A stretch of DNA of 64,000 nucleotides from an uncultured Sphingomonadaceae bacterium (GTDB lineage Bacteria; Pseudomonadota; Alphaproteobacteria; Sphingomonadales; Sphingomonadaceae). Location: assembly GCA_947258815.1 (NCBI GenBank), contig CAMYJW010000030.1, positions 682,001 to 746,000 on the forward strand. The letters run 5' to 3'. The notes below the pieces were generated by a model. The model searched no databases and had not been told where the DNA came from. It was given only the letters and a program-made list of their open reading frames with translations. Made by a program: the position numbers and the translations under genes. Below, in pieces: positions 36,168-44,479 of the stretch. Position 1 is the stretch's first letter; the number at the start of each line of letters is the position of its first letter.

Positions 36168-36641
36168 TCAGCCCTCCTCCGGCCGGCGCTTGGCCAGCAT
36201 TGTCTGCAAGAATGTCATCACTTCCTCATCGTCCTGATTGCGCACTGAATAATTGACTCCAAGCGTGCCGTATTTCGGGCCGCTGGCATCAAGCGTTGAA
36301 ACCGAGGCGACGACGTGCAGCGTATCGCCTGCAAACACCGGCCTGGTTGCCTTGAGGCCAGTTATCTCCACCAGCGCGACAATCGCATCGCCATAAAACC
36401 CGCTCAGCCCGACAAGCCCGACCGCCAGCGAAAACGTGAGCGGGCCATGCGCGATCCGCTGGCCAAAGCGCCCGTCTTTCATAAAGGCAGCGTCTGTGTG
36501 CAGCTGATAGTGATCCCCCGTCAGCCCGGCAAAATTGGTGATATCGCCGATATCCACCGTGCGCCCGCGGGTGGTCATCGTGTCACCCAGTTCAAAATCT
36601 TCAAACCAGCGGGTTTCCGGATCGTGTAATGTGCGGGGCAT
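36168..36641 (-). CDS. MaoC family dehydratase (hotdog fold)
   Basis: A 157-residue hotdog protein with the hydratase-2 motif NFAGLTGDHYQLHTDAAFMKDGRFGQRIAHGPLTFSLAVGL, in which Asp and His (GDHYQLH) are the likely catalytic pair. It would add water to an enoyl-CoA. It is the first gene of the operon containing the thiolase-like protein, DUF35 protein, synthetase and thiolase. A palindromic operator lies 11-24 bases upstream of its start. Confidence 0.94.
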   Translation of the reverse strand: MPRTLHDPETRWFEDFELGDTMTTRGRTVDIGDITNFAGLTGDHYQLHTDAAFMKDGRFGQRIAHGPLTFSLAVGLVGLSGFYGDAIVALVEITGLKATRPVFAGDTLHVVASVSTLDASGPKYGTLGVNYSVRNQDDEEVMTFLQTMLAKRRPEEG

Positions 36642-36651
36642 CTCTCACTTC

Positions 36652-36665
36652 CAAACAATCATTTG
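36652..36665. promoter_or_regulatory. Putative TetR operator AACAATCATTTGTT
   Basis: Imperfect palindrome just upstream of the MaoC-led operon. It matches the perfect palindrome AACAAACGTTTGTT at 38568-38581 at 12 of 14 bases, and a third copy lies at 44480-44493. The TetR gene at 36723-37319 is next door and is the best candidate binder. Confidence 0.65.
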
Positions 36666-36722
36666 TTTTTGTTAAGTCAGGCGAGGTCTTGAGTCAATCG
36701 CGCGGACCATCATCGCGCGCTG

Positions 36723-37319
36723 TCAGGCAAGGATACCGCCCAGCAGTGAGTCGGCCATAAGATCGCCCAGCTGCGCCGGACTGAGCCGCCCGTCGGGAGA
36801 GAGCCATTCAGCCGACCAGTTCAGGCCGCCCAGCAAAGTGAGCACTGCGATCCGCTGATTGAGATCGGCCTTCAGCTCTGCGTTCTTAACGCCATCTTTC
36901 ACCACGCGGCTGAACGCATCCTCATAGGCCTGACGCCGCTCAACCGCTTGCGGCTGGCTTTGTTCTCCCAGAAATCGCCACTGGTGGAACACCACTTGCG
37001 AGCGCTGAGGATTGTCGGCCACAACTTCGATATGCGCGATGATCATTTTGCGCAGCCGGGTGGCGGCAGGGGCGCTTGAATCCGCAATCGGCTCAACCGC
37101 GGCAAGGAACCGGTTAATCCCGTCCGCAACGATAGAGATGAGCAGCGCTTCCTTGCCTTGAATGTGCGCATACAAGCTGCCGGGAAGCACCCCGACGGCA
37201 TTGGCGATATCGCGCATCGAGGTGCCGGTATATCCCTGTTTGCCAAACAGATGCATGGCCGCGTTCAGGATCGCGGTGCGCTGCGCGCTTTCACGCTCTG
37301 TATCGACTGCCTCGGTCAT
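36723..37319 (-). CDS. TetR family transcriptional regulator
   Basis: A 198-residue regulator with helix-turn-helix KQGYTGTSMRDIANAVGVLPGSLYAHIQGKEALLISIV near the N-terminus and a helical ligand domain. Its C-terminal GGLNWSAEWLSPDGRLSPAQLGDL resembles KstR2-like or fatty-acid-type TetR proteins. It sits between the acyl-CoA dehydrogenase and the MaoC operon, both minus. The shared palindrome AACAAACGTTTGTT before three operons suggests it controls them in response to an acyl-CoA. Confidence 0.93.
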   Translation of the reverse strand: MTEAVDTERESAQRTAILNAAMHLFGKQGYTGTSMRDIANAVGVLPGSLYAHIQGKEALLISIVADGINRFLAAVEPIADSSAPAATRLRKMIIAHIEVVADNPQRSQVVFHQWRFLGEQSQPQAVERRQAYEDAFSRVVKDGVKNAELKADLNQRIAVLTLLGGLNWSAEWLSPDGRLSPAQLGDLMADSLLGGILA

Positions 37320-37361
37320 GGCGATAGCTGTGCTCCTGCGGTTACAACGATCCGGGGCGCG

Positions 37362-38501
37362 CTACAGCCCCATCGACTTGGCGACAATGCTGCGCAAGAT
37401 CTCGTTTGTGCCGCCGCCGACCATGCCGTGTTTCGCCTCACGGAAATAGCGCTCCATGTCATATTCAGGCAACTGCGCATAACCGCCCAGCGCCTGCATA
37501 CCGTTCGTTGCGATATCGAACAGCGTTTGCGACGATATCAGCTTGGCCTGCGCAACAAGCGCGCCCGCATCCTCGCCGCGCGCCAGCGCCGAAGCAGCGG
37601 CATAGACAAGGTAATAGGCCGCCGAAAGCCGTGCGCGATCTTCTGCCATACGGTGTTTGAGCACCTGGAATTCAGCCAGCTTCTTGCCAAATGCAGACCG
37701 CTCGCTGAGATAGTGCACGGTATCGTCCAGTGCGGTCTGCGCATTGCCGATCTGCGACGCCGCAATCGAAAGCCGCTCAAAATTGAGATGCTCACCGATA
37801 TATTTCCAGCCCTGATTGACCTCGCCCAGCAGCGCATCCTTGGGCAGGCGCATTTCATCCATGAACAGCGATGTCGTGCCCAGCGAACGGCGCACCAGCG
37901 TATCCATTTTCTGAATTTCCAGCCCCGGCGTATCGTTGGGAACAAGCAGCACGCTGAAATCATAGCGGCCTTCGCCCGTGCGCAGCATCATCGCGATGCA
38001 GGTGTTGGGCAGGTGCGCGCCCGAGCACCACACCTTGTTGCCGCTTACCACCCATTCATCGCCATCGAGCCGGGCCGTGGATCGCGCGCCCGCCGCATCC
38101 GATCCCGATTGCGGCTCGCTGATCGAGATCGAAAATTTCGCCTCACCACGCAGAAACGGATCGAGATACCGTTCACGTTGTGCCGGTGTGCCATGGCGCG
38201 AAACATTGGTGGCAGTGAACATCGAGGTCATGATGCTGGCCGCCGTATCCAGACTGTCCTTGCCGATCGCCTCGCAGAAAATCGCGAACATCACCGGGTC
38301 CTTGTCCATCCCCAGTCCGCCCTGCTCTTCCGGGATCAGCAGCCCCAGCCAGCCTTCTGCCGCCATCTTGCGATACAGCTCTTCGGGAAACTCGCGGCCC
38401 TGATCGTGTTTGCGCAGAACATCGCGCGGAAATTCGCGGTTCATGAAGTTGAACACAACATCGCGCCACATCCGCTGTTCGTCGGTGAAGCTGTAATCCA
38501 T
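37362..38501 (-). CDS. Acyl-CoA dehydrogenase
   Basis: About 379 residues, the normal length for this FAD enzyme. Signatures are SISEPQSGSDAAG, TCIAMMLRTGEGRYDFSVLLVP, GMQALGGYAQLPEYDMERYFREAKHGMVGGGTNEILRSIVAKSMGL. The ATG at 38501 has AGAGAGGT five bases upstream and replaces a longer frame. It oxidises an acyl-CoA to the enoyl-CoA that the MaoC protein downstream could hydrate. Its promoter region contains the perfect palindrome at 38568-38581 and is divergent from an acyl-CoA synthetase. Confidence 0.95.
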   Translation of the reverse strand: MDYSFTDEQRMWRDVVFNFMNREFPRDVLRKHDQGREFPEELYRKMAAEGWLGLLIPEEQGGLGMDKDPVMFAIFCEAIGKDSLDTAASIMTSMFTATNVSRHGTPAQRERYLDPFLRGEAKFSISISEPQSGSDAAGARSTARLDGDEWVVSGNKVWCSGAHLPNTCIAMMLRTGEGRYDFSVLLVPNDTPGLEIQKMDTLVRRSLGTTSLFMDEMRLPKDALLGEVNQGWKYIGEHLNFERLSIAASQIGNAQTALDDTVHYLSERSAFGKKLAEFQVLKHRMAEDRARLSAAYYLVYAAASALARGEDAGALVAQAKLISSQTLFDIATNGMQALGGYAQLPEYDMERYFREAKHGMVGGGTNEILRSIVAKSMGL

Positions 38502-38567
38502 CAGATACCTCTCTTGCGCCACGCAGGCAGGAAACGCGTTGCAAAAGGGCTTACCCCATTGCCAAAG

Positions 38568-38581
38568 AACAAACGTTTGTT
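38568..38581. promoter_or_regulatory. Putative TetR operator AACAAACGTTTGTT
   Basis: Perfect 14-base palindrome in the 108-base gap between the divergent acyl-CoA dehydrogenase and acyl-CoA synthetase genes. Related copies lie at 36652-36665 and 44480-44493. Binding here could repress both divergent genes at once. Confidence 0.75.
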
Positions 38582-38609
38582 AAAAGCAAACAAGACCCGC
38601 GTCAATCAA

Positions 38610-40325
38610 GTGCAGGGGAGAGGATCGCTGAAACAGCCCGCGCAACGCCGCACCGAACTCGAACAGCGCCACCCGGTCTGGCGTCCGATGACGATTGCCC
38701 AGCTGCAGGACAATGCGACTGCCGAACACCCCGATCGCCCGCTGATCATAACTGACACTCGCACGCTGACCTATGCCGATGTTCAGGCGCAAAGCCGCGC
38801 GCTTGCATCGGGCATGATCGCGGCGGGGCTTAAACAGGGCGAACATGTGGCGCTGATCATGGCCAATTTTCCAGAGTTTGCGCTGGTCAAGCTGGCCATT
38901 GCGCGGGCCGGGGCCACCTGCATCCCGGTGAACTTTCTGCTGAAAGCGCAGGAACTGGCCTATGTTCTGGACCAGTCAGACACCTGCATGCTGATCACGA
39001 TGGACCACTTTTCCGGGCTGGACTATCTGGCCGAGATTGACAGTATCACCGATGACGTTCCCGATCTGCGCGATGTGTTCGTCTTGTCCACCGGTCAGGG
39101 AAACGGAAATAACAAGGGGCGCGCATCTCTGGCAGACCTTGCCGCGCTGGCAACGCCGGAAAGTGACAGCGAACTGGCACGCCGCGAAGCAGCGGCAGAT
39201 GGCTCGTCACTCTCCGATATCCTTTACACATCGGGGACCACGGGCCGCTCCAAGGGGGTCATGCTTACGCACGACATGATCCTGCGCGCAGCTTATTCCT
39301 CGGTTCTGACCAGAGCATTTGAAGATGGCAGGCGCATCCAGTTCGCGCTGCCGATGTATCACGTCTTTGGCTATGTCGAATGCTTCATCGGCTCCATGTT
39401 CGTGGGCGGCTCAATCGTGCCGCACCCCGCATTTGACCCTGAAGAGATGTTTGACTGGGCGGAACGGTTTGAAACCAACGATATCGTCTGCGTTCCGGTG
39501 ATGACCCAGCGCCTGATCGATCTGGCGCGCGAAAGAGGCTTGAACGCCCCTGCCCTGCACACCGTTTTCAACAGCGGCGGCGTGAACCACCCCGGCATAT
39601 GGGCAGAGATCCGCGAAGTCCTCAAACCGATCGAAATTCACACCGGCTATGGCATGTCGGAAACCACCGCGTCGACGGTCTGCACCAGAGTCGAGGATGG
39701 CGACGATTGCCTCGCCAACAGCAATGGCCGCCTCAAACTCGCTGGCATTGCAGGCGATCCGCAAGTGGGCGGGCTGGTCGCCGATTACCGCGTGTGCGAT
39801 CCGCATTCGGGCGAAGTGCTGGCGCCCGGCGCGGAAGGCGAATTGCAGGCGCGCGGGCCGATCGTTACCCGCGGATATTACAAGAAACCCGATGAAACCG
39901 CCGAAGCCTTCACCGATGATGGCTGGTTCCGCTCAGGCGATGTCGGCCGAGTCACGGCAGAGGGTTTCCTGACGCTGACCGGACGGATCAAGGAAACATA
40001 CCGCTGCGGCGGCGAAATGGTGATGCCGCGCGAAATCGAAGACCTGTTCAACAATGTGCCGGGAATAGCGCAGGCGCTGGTGGTGGGCATTCCGGATCGC
40101 AAGATGGGCGAAGTCGGCTGCCTGTGCCTTGTTGCATCGGGCGACACGCCGCCTGCCGGGGAAGAGCTGATCGCGATGTGCGCACAGCGGCTTGCCCGGT
40201 TCAAGGTCCCCAAGCATGTGCTATGGCTGGATGAAGCGGATATTCCGCTGACAGTCACCGGCAGACCGCAGAAATTCAAGCTGGCCAGACTGGCCGAAAC
40301 ACGCATCACGGAGATGACACAATGA
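38610..40325 (+). CDS. AMP-dependent acyl-CoA synthetase (start uncertain)
   Basis: About 571 residues from GTG at 38610. ILYTSGTTGRSKGVMLTHD, HTGYGMSETTAS, RSGDVGRVTAEGFLTLTGRIKETYRCGGEMVMPREIE and a C-terminal TVTGRPQKFKLA are present; the usual catalytic Lys motif is altered (GRPQKFK). The sequence QRRTELEQRHPVWRPMT is typical of this family's N-terminus, so the ATG at 38688 is probably too late. A strong GGGGAGAGGA lies just before an in-frame CTG at 38628, which may be the real, unusual start. It heads an operon with the ABM and Rieske genes. Confidence 0.9.
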   Translation: MQGRGSLKQPAQRRTELEQRHPVWRPMTIAQLQDNATAEHPDRPLIITDTRTLTYADVQAQSRALASGMIAAGLKQGEHVALIMANFPEFALVKLAIARAGATCIPVNFLLKAQELAYVLDQSDTCMLITMDHFSGLDYLAEIDSITDDVPDLRDVFVLSTGQGNGNNKGRASLADLAALATPESDSELARREAAADGSSLSDILYTSGTTGRSKGVMLTHDMILRAAYSSVLTRAFEDGRRIQFALPMYHVFGYVECFIGSMFVGGSIVPHPAFDPEEMFDWAERFETNDIVCVPVMTQRLIDLARERGLNAPALHTVFNSGGVNHPGIWAEIREVLKPIEIHTGYGMSETTASTVCTRVEDGDDCLANSNGRLKLAGIAGDPQVGGLVADYRVCDPHSGEVLAPGAEGELQARGPIVTRGYYKKPDETAEAFTDDGWFRSGDVGRVTAEGFLTLTGRIKETYRCGGEMVMPREIEDLFNNVPGIAQALVVGIPDRKMGEVGCLCLVASGDTPPAGEELIAMCAQRLARFKVPKHVLWLDEADIPLTVTGRPQKFKLARLAETRITEMTQ

Positions 40326-40609
40326 AACTGGAATGCGCCAAACTTCCCATTCAGGAAGGCAAGGAAGAAGAATTCGCCAAAGCCATGGCCGAAGGCGGGC
40401 TGGATATCCTGAGAGGTGCGGCAGGCTGCACATCGGCAACGCTGGGCCGCGGCGTGGAATCCCCGTCAACATTCCTGCTTCTGGTCGAATGGGACACTGT
40501 CGAAGCGCACGTGGCGTTTACCCAGACAGAGCCGTTCGAACAGTTCGTCGGCCTTGCCCGCGCGTACTTTGGCGGCGCGCCGGATATGGAACATTTCGAC
40601 TTTGCCTGA
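40322..40609 (+). CDS. Antibiotic biosynthesis monooxygenase (ABM) domain protein
   Basis: A 95-residue ferredoxin-like alpha/beta protein with the ABM pattern LPIQEGKEEEFAKAMAEGG, GCTSATLGRGVESPSTFLLLVEWDTVEAHVAFTQTEPFEQF. Such proteins range from cofactor-free monooxygenases to heme-degrading or structural partners. The ATG overlaps the synthetase stop (ATGA), and the Rieske oxygenase follows 58 bases later. Function here is not defined. Confidence 0.85.
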   Translation: MKLECAKLPIQEGKEEEFAKAMAEGGLDILRGAAGCTSATLGRGVESPSTFLLLVEWDTVEAHVAFTQTEPFEQFVGLARAYFGGAPDMEHFDFA

Positions 40610-40667
40610 GCGCAAAGACACCGCCTGAGGCCACGTATATCTGGTGACAGGCAGGAGAACACAAACG

Positions 40668-41762
40668 ATGGCGACAGACGACAAATCCCGGCAGTATCCG
40701 CTGCCTCCAAGCTCGCTTGATTCCTGCCTGTACACAGATGAACAGCAATTCACGCGCGAAATTGAAGACTTATTCCACAAAACCTGGCTGCGCACGTTTC
40801 CTTCCAGCGATATCGCACGAACAAACGATTTCGTAATCTGGGAAGAGCTTGACCAGTCAGTTGTGATCGTGCGCCTCGAAGATGGCAGCGCCGCCGCCTG
40901 GCATAATGTCTGCCAGCATCGCGGCGCGCGGCTTGTTGAAGAATCGGGCCATTGCTCCAGCGGGCGTTTCATCTGCCCATGGCACGGCTTTATCTATGAC
41001 GTATCAGGCAAACTGCGGCTGGCCCCGCTCAAAAATGAATTCGATACCAGCCGCATCGATACGTTGCGCACACCGCCAGTGCGGGTGGAGGAATATGGCG
41101 GGTTCGTGTGGATCTGCTTTGCAGACGACACCCCGGATCTCAAAACATACCTTGGCGAAATCGGCACCGAGCTTGACTGGTTCGGGCTTGAGAATTTCGA
41201 AACGCGCTACCGCATAGACCTGTCGCTTGATGCCAACTGGAAAGTCGTCGTCGATGCCTTCAACGAAACATGGCATGTCCCCTTCACGCACAATGAGACA
41301 CTATCCGAGGTGGTCCGCTGGGGGCAGGCAGAGCTGCACATCTGCGATCCGCACAGCTGGATGACAATCCCGGTGAGAGGCCTGACCGACCGTGCGCCAG
41401 AAGGCGCCGATCACCGCGCCTCGCACATCACGCATTACCTTTCTTTTCCCAACACGATCTGGAGCAATTTCCCCACCCACCTGCAAACATGGTCAATCTG
41501 GCCGGACGGGCCGGGCAAGGCAAAGCTGGTGGCATACGGGCTTGTCGGCCCCTGCCCCGACGGGTTGAGCGAGGAAGACTGGGCACGCCAGAACGAGCGG
41601 GACTGGAACAATTTTCGCGCGGTCACATCAGAAGATGCCCGTGTCATCAACGGCTGGGGCAAAGTCTCAAGATCGCTGGGCCAGCGCGATTATCTGTTCA
41701 ACCGCGCCGAAGGCAGGCTCACCGCTTTCCACGCCGAAATTGCGCGCCGCACATCAGACTGA
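40668..41762 (+). CDS. Rieske-type ring-hydroxylating oxygenase, catalytic alpha subunit
   Basis: About 364 residues. The Rieske 2Fe-2S motif is complete (CQHRG and CPWHGF, 20 residues apart) and the mononuclear iron site shows FNETWHVPFTHNE with the His pair. Related alpha-only oxygenases include carnitine, phthalate-type and steroid 9alpha-hydroxylase (KshA) enzymes. The ATG at 40668 with AGGAGA upstream is chosen over a GTG eight codons earlier. It lacks a nearby beta subunit or reductase; the ferredoxin reductase at 20468-21421 may supply electrons. Confidence 0.95.
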   Translation: MATDDKSRQYPLPPSSLDSCLYTDEQQFTREIEDLFHKTWLRTFPSSDIARTNDFVIWEELDQSVVIVRLEDGSAAAWHNVCQHRGARLVEESGHCSSGRFICPWHGFIYDVSGKLRLAPLKNEFDTSRIDTLRTPPVRVEEYGGFVWICFADDTPDLKTYLGEIGTELDWFGLENFETRYRIDLSLDANWKVVVDAFNETWHVPFTHNETLSEVVRWGQAELHICDPHSWMTIPVRGLTDRAPEGADHRASHITHYLSFPNTIWSNFPTHLQTWSIWPDGPGKAKLVAYGLVGPCPDGLSEEDWARQNERDWNNFRAVTSEDARVINGWGKVSRSLGQRDYLFNRAEGRLTAFHAEIARRTSD

Positions 41763-41874
41763 TCGGCGCTGGCCCAAAAGCCAGGCTGCCAAGCGCGCTG
41801 GCCGGGGCTAGAGCGTTTTCCGTTCAAGCTGAAGCGAACGAAAAAGCAACGCTCATGCGCCGCGCGGGCTTATC

Positions 41875-41906
41875 GCATTTTCCGATCCGAATTGATCGGA
41901 AAATGC
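41875..41906. terminator. Perfect inverted repeat between convergent genes
   Basis: A 13-base perfect stem (GCATTTTCCGATC / GATCGGAAAATGC) with a 6-base AT-rich loop lies between the Rieske gene (plus) and the SDR (minus). Just before it, 41811-41854 contains a looser pair GAGCGTTTT / AACGCTC. The pair resembles repeated intergenic palindromes of alphaproteobacteria and could act as a bidirectional terminator; there is no clean T-run. Confidence 0.55.
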
Positions 41907-41913
41907 TCTGGTA

Positions 41914-42660
41914 TCAGCCCGCTGTCATCGCCCCGTCGATCACATGTTCCATGCCCGAAATGTAGGACGATTCGTCCGATGCAAGGAAGATCGCAAGGTT
42001 TGAAACCTCGCGCGGATCGGCAAGCCGCCCCAGCGGGATCATGCTCAGCGCCTCCCCGCCTTCGGCATCGGTCGCCGCCGCCATCATCGGCGTGTTGATA
42101 TAGCCGGGGTGGATGGAATTACAGCGAATGTTCTGCGGCCCAAATTCAACCGCAACCTGCTTGGTCATGCCGCGCACCGCAAATTTACTGCCGACATAGG
42201 CAATGTTGGGCGATCCATAGTTCGCCAGCATGCCCGCGATCGAAGATACATTGACGATTGAGCCGCCGCCCGCCTTCTGCATCGAGGGGATCACCACCTG
42301 CATCCCGTAAAAAACGCCGGTCTGATTGATGTTGCAGACGAAATGGTAATCGTCCGGCTCAAGCTCGATGGTGTTTGCCAGCTTGCCGATCACACCGGCA
42401 TTGTTGACCAGCACGTTGACAGTGCCAAACCGCGCTTCGCCTTCGCGCAGAACATTCTGCCAGCCTTCGTAGGACGTGACATCATGATGAATGAACATCG
42501 CGTTCTCGCCAAGGCTGTCCGCCAGGGCCTGACCCGCAGTATCGTTGATGTCGGTAAGAATAACCTTCGCGCCTTCTTCAACGAAGGTTTTTGCGTGGGA
42601 TTCGCCCATGCCCTGTGCCGCACCCGTGATGATCGCAACTTTGCCTGAAAGCCTGCCCAT
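41914..42660 (-). CDS. Short-chain dehydrogenase/reductase (3alpha/20beta-HSD-like)
   Basis: A 248-residue classical SDR: TGAAQGMGESHA cofactor loop, NNAGVIG, NVSSIAGMLANYGSPNIAYVGSKFAVRGMTKQVA with catalytic Ser, Tyr and Lys, and IHPGYINTPMM. The Asp in LTDIND points to NAD(H). It starts MGRLSGKVAIITG, much like hydroxysteroid dehydrogenases, which fits an alicyclic alcohol substrate, but the actual substrate cannot be read. Confidence 0.94.
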   Translation of the reverse strand: MGRLSGKVAIITGAAQGMGESHAKTFVEEGAKVILTDINDTAGQALADSLGENAMFIHHDVTSYEGWQNVLREGEARFGTVNVLVNNAGVIGKLANTIELEPDDYHFVCNINQTGVFYGMQVVIPSMQKAGGGSIVNVSSIAGMLANYGSPNIAYVGSKFAVRGMTKQVAVEFGPQNIRCNSIHPGYINTPMMAAATDAEGGEALSMIPLGRLADPREVSNLAIFLASDESSYISGMEHVIDGAMTAG

Positions 42661-42852
42661 TCAAACCTCTCCTCAATCTATGACACCTGACTTATTGCGC
42701 CGAACCTGACGCCAAACGCCAGACGAAACAAGGCCTGTTTTGCAAACAGCACGCGCCCAAGTGCCGATGCGGCAAAACCACGCCGTCAAACGCCCGGTGG
42801 CGGCTTGGCGATGCCGGGCCATACAGTCGGAGCAACACAGGGCCAGCGCCTG

Positions 42853-43119
42853 TCAGGTTGTGAAATAATAAAGGCCTGCGATCAGCACGGTGCAGAAACT
42901 CAGCCACACGCCGAACGCCAGTTTCCAGGCAATCGTGCCTTCGTGCAGTTCCATGAAGACATGCAGAACCACCCCTGCTTTCAACGCGGCAATCAGCATC
43001 GCGGCCCAGATCGCCCAGCGCCCGACATCCGTGCCCATCTCGCACAGCACGAACGCCGCAACCGTGGCGACGATCAGCGCGATCCAGGTGATCGTGAGGG
43101 TTCTTGCGGTGGTAATCAT
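42853..43119 (-). CDS. Cytochrome c oxidase subunit IV-like small membrane protein, second copy
   Basis: About 88 residues, three predicted helices (LTITWIALIVATVAAFVLCEM, WAIWAAMLIAALKAGVVLHVFMEL, LAFGVWLSFCTVLIAGLYYF). The HVFMELHEG stretch matches VHFMEVGE of the first copy at 26546-26818. The ATG at 43119 overlaps the CoxIII-like stop (ATGA). It belongs to a second orphan CoxIII/CoxIV cassette without subunits I or II. Confidence 0.85.
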   Translation of the reverse strand: MITTARTLTITWIALIVATVAAFVLCEMGTDVGRWAIWAAMLIAALKAGVVLHVFMELHEGTIAWKLAFGVWLSFCTVLIAGLYYFTT

Positions 43120-43700
43120 ATCAGCGGCAACAGATAGAGCATGGGGTAAATGAACAGCCACAGCAGATCGACCATGTGCCAGAATATCCCGACCGAGACG
43201 ATCCAGCGCAGCACCGATGTTTCGGAAACCTTGCTGAAATCAAGGTTGAACACCAGCGCGATCAGCGCGGCCATGCCGCCGATATAATGCAGGAAATGCA
43301 GCCCGGTGAGCATGTAGTAATAGGTGAAGAAATCGTTCGTGATCGGGGTGAAGCCCGCGCCGATCTTGGCGCTGTATTCATAAAGCTTGATCGCACCGAA
43401 CGCGGATGAAACGGCAATCGCCGCCAGCAACCACTTGCGCGCGCCCGCGCCATCGCCGCGCCGCGCCGCCACAACAGCGAGCGCGACCAGCCAGCTCCCG
43501 GTGATAAGGATCAGCGTATTCACAAGGCCAAGCTGCGCATCGAGATGACGCGCGGCCTTGTCAAACAGATCGGACTGCCCGATCCGCTCGGTCATCACGA
43601 TCGTAAACAGAATGGCGAAACTGAAGCAATCGGCAAGAATGAACGCCCAGATACTGGGAAAGTTCACACTCGCACGATCAGCCGCTGTGCCCGATTGCAC
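43116..43700 (-). CDS. Heme-copper oxidase subunit III family protein, second copy
   Basis: A 194-residue protein with five predicted helices, parallel to the copy at 26818-27408: PSIWAFILADCFSFAILFTIVMTER, TYYYMLTGLHFLHYIGGM and WHMVDLLWLFIYPMLYLLPL. It starts with GTG at 43700 after a GGGGGG stretch. Order of the cassette (membrane protein, CoxIII-like, CoxIV-like) is identical to the first, so the whole cassette has been duplicated and has diverged. Confidence 0.88.
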   Translation of the reverse strand: MQSGTAADRASVNFPSIWAFILADCFSFAILFTIVMTERIGQSDLFDKAARHLDAQLGLVNTLILITGSWLVALAVVAARRGDGAGARKWLLAAIAVSSAFGAIKLYEYSAKIGAGFTPITNDFFTYYYMLTGLHFLHYIGGMAALIALVFNLDFSKVSETSVLRWIVSVGIFWHMVDLLWLFIYPMLYLLPLI

Positions 43701-43723
43701 GCGCTATTCCCCCCGATGCAACG

Positions 43724-44455
43724 TTATGCCGCCACCGCGCCCGATGCCGCATGCTCTGCCTTCAGCTTGCCGATGGCCTTGAACACATAGACACAAGCGA
43801 TCACGAGGAACCAGAAGAACAGGCTGAATTCGATCCAGAACATCAGCATGCCATCGCGCGCAAGCGGGCCTTCCTTGAAGAACGGCATCAGCATGAACAC
43901 GAAGAACGATATGCCAACCCAGATTCCCAGCCATGAAACCCAGCGCGGCATCAGCGGCACCTCTCTCGGGTCGCTCAGGAAGCAAACGCCAAACGCACAA
44001 AATTGCATGGTGACAGGCGAGAATCCGGTATCGAAGAACATCCACGCGGTATCGAACATGAACCGCAACGAAGCCGCATCCATCGAATCCGCCCGGAACG
44101 TCACACCGATCCACAGCCCGCACGGCACGAAGAACACCAGCATCGTGAAACCCGCGCCCCACAGCTGCAAAGTGGCCATGATATCATTGTAGGCATCGGC
44201 CTTTTGCATGATCCGGGTGACGGCATAGCCCCACATCAGATAAAGCGGCGCAACCGTCATCATGATGATCATGCCAAGCTGGATCTGATACTGGTTGGTC
44301 TGGATGAATTCGAGGAATTCCTCGGGCGATCGCGCGGGAGAATAAGGCGGCAGGTTGTGCCCCAGAACCGCCCAGCCCAGAATCGCTCCAAGCAGGAATA
44401 TCGGCCCCGACCAGGCCAGAACTCCCATATACCGGTATGGATCGCGCTCGGTCAT
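43724..44455 (-). CDS. Polytopic membrane protein of unknown function, paralogue of 27484-28224
   Basis: About 243 residues with six or seven predicted helices. LAWSGPIFLLGAILGWAVLGHNLPPYSP at the start and WLGIWVGISFFVFMLMPFFKEGPLARDG near the end match the paralogue. GGGGAG five bases before the ATG at 44455 sets the start. It leads the second CoxIII/CoxIV cassette, and an operator copy lies at 44480-44493 just upstream. No family function is assigned. Confidence 0.75.
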   Translation of the reverse strand: MTERDPYRYMGVLAWSGPIFLLGAILGWAVLGHNLPPYSPARSPEEFLEFIQTNQYQIQLGMIIMMTVAPLYLMWGYAVTRIMQKADAYNDIMATLQLWGAGFTMLVFFVPCGLWIGVTFRADSMDAASLRFMFDTAWMFFDTGFSPVTMQFCAFGVCFLSDPREVPLMPRWVSWLGIWVGISFFVFMLMPFFKEGPLARDGMLMFWIEFSLFFWFLVIACVYVFKAIGKLKAEHAASGAVAA

Positions 44456-44479
44456 CTTGTCTCCCCCGCCACTTGTCGA

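Noticed and set aside
37158-38609. In-frame extension that would turn the acyl-CoA synthetase into a protein of over 1000 residues
   Set aside because: It runs antisense through the TetR and acyl-CoA dehydrogenase genes and contains no known domain; synthetase homology begins only near 38620.
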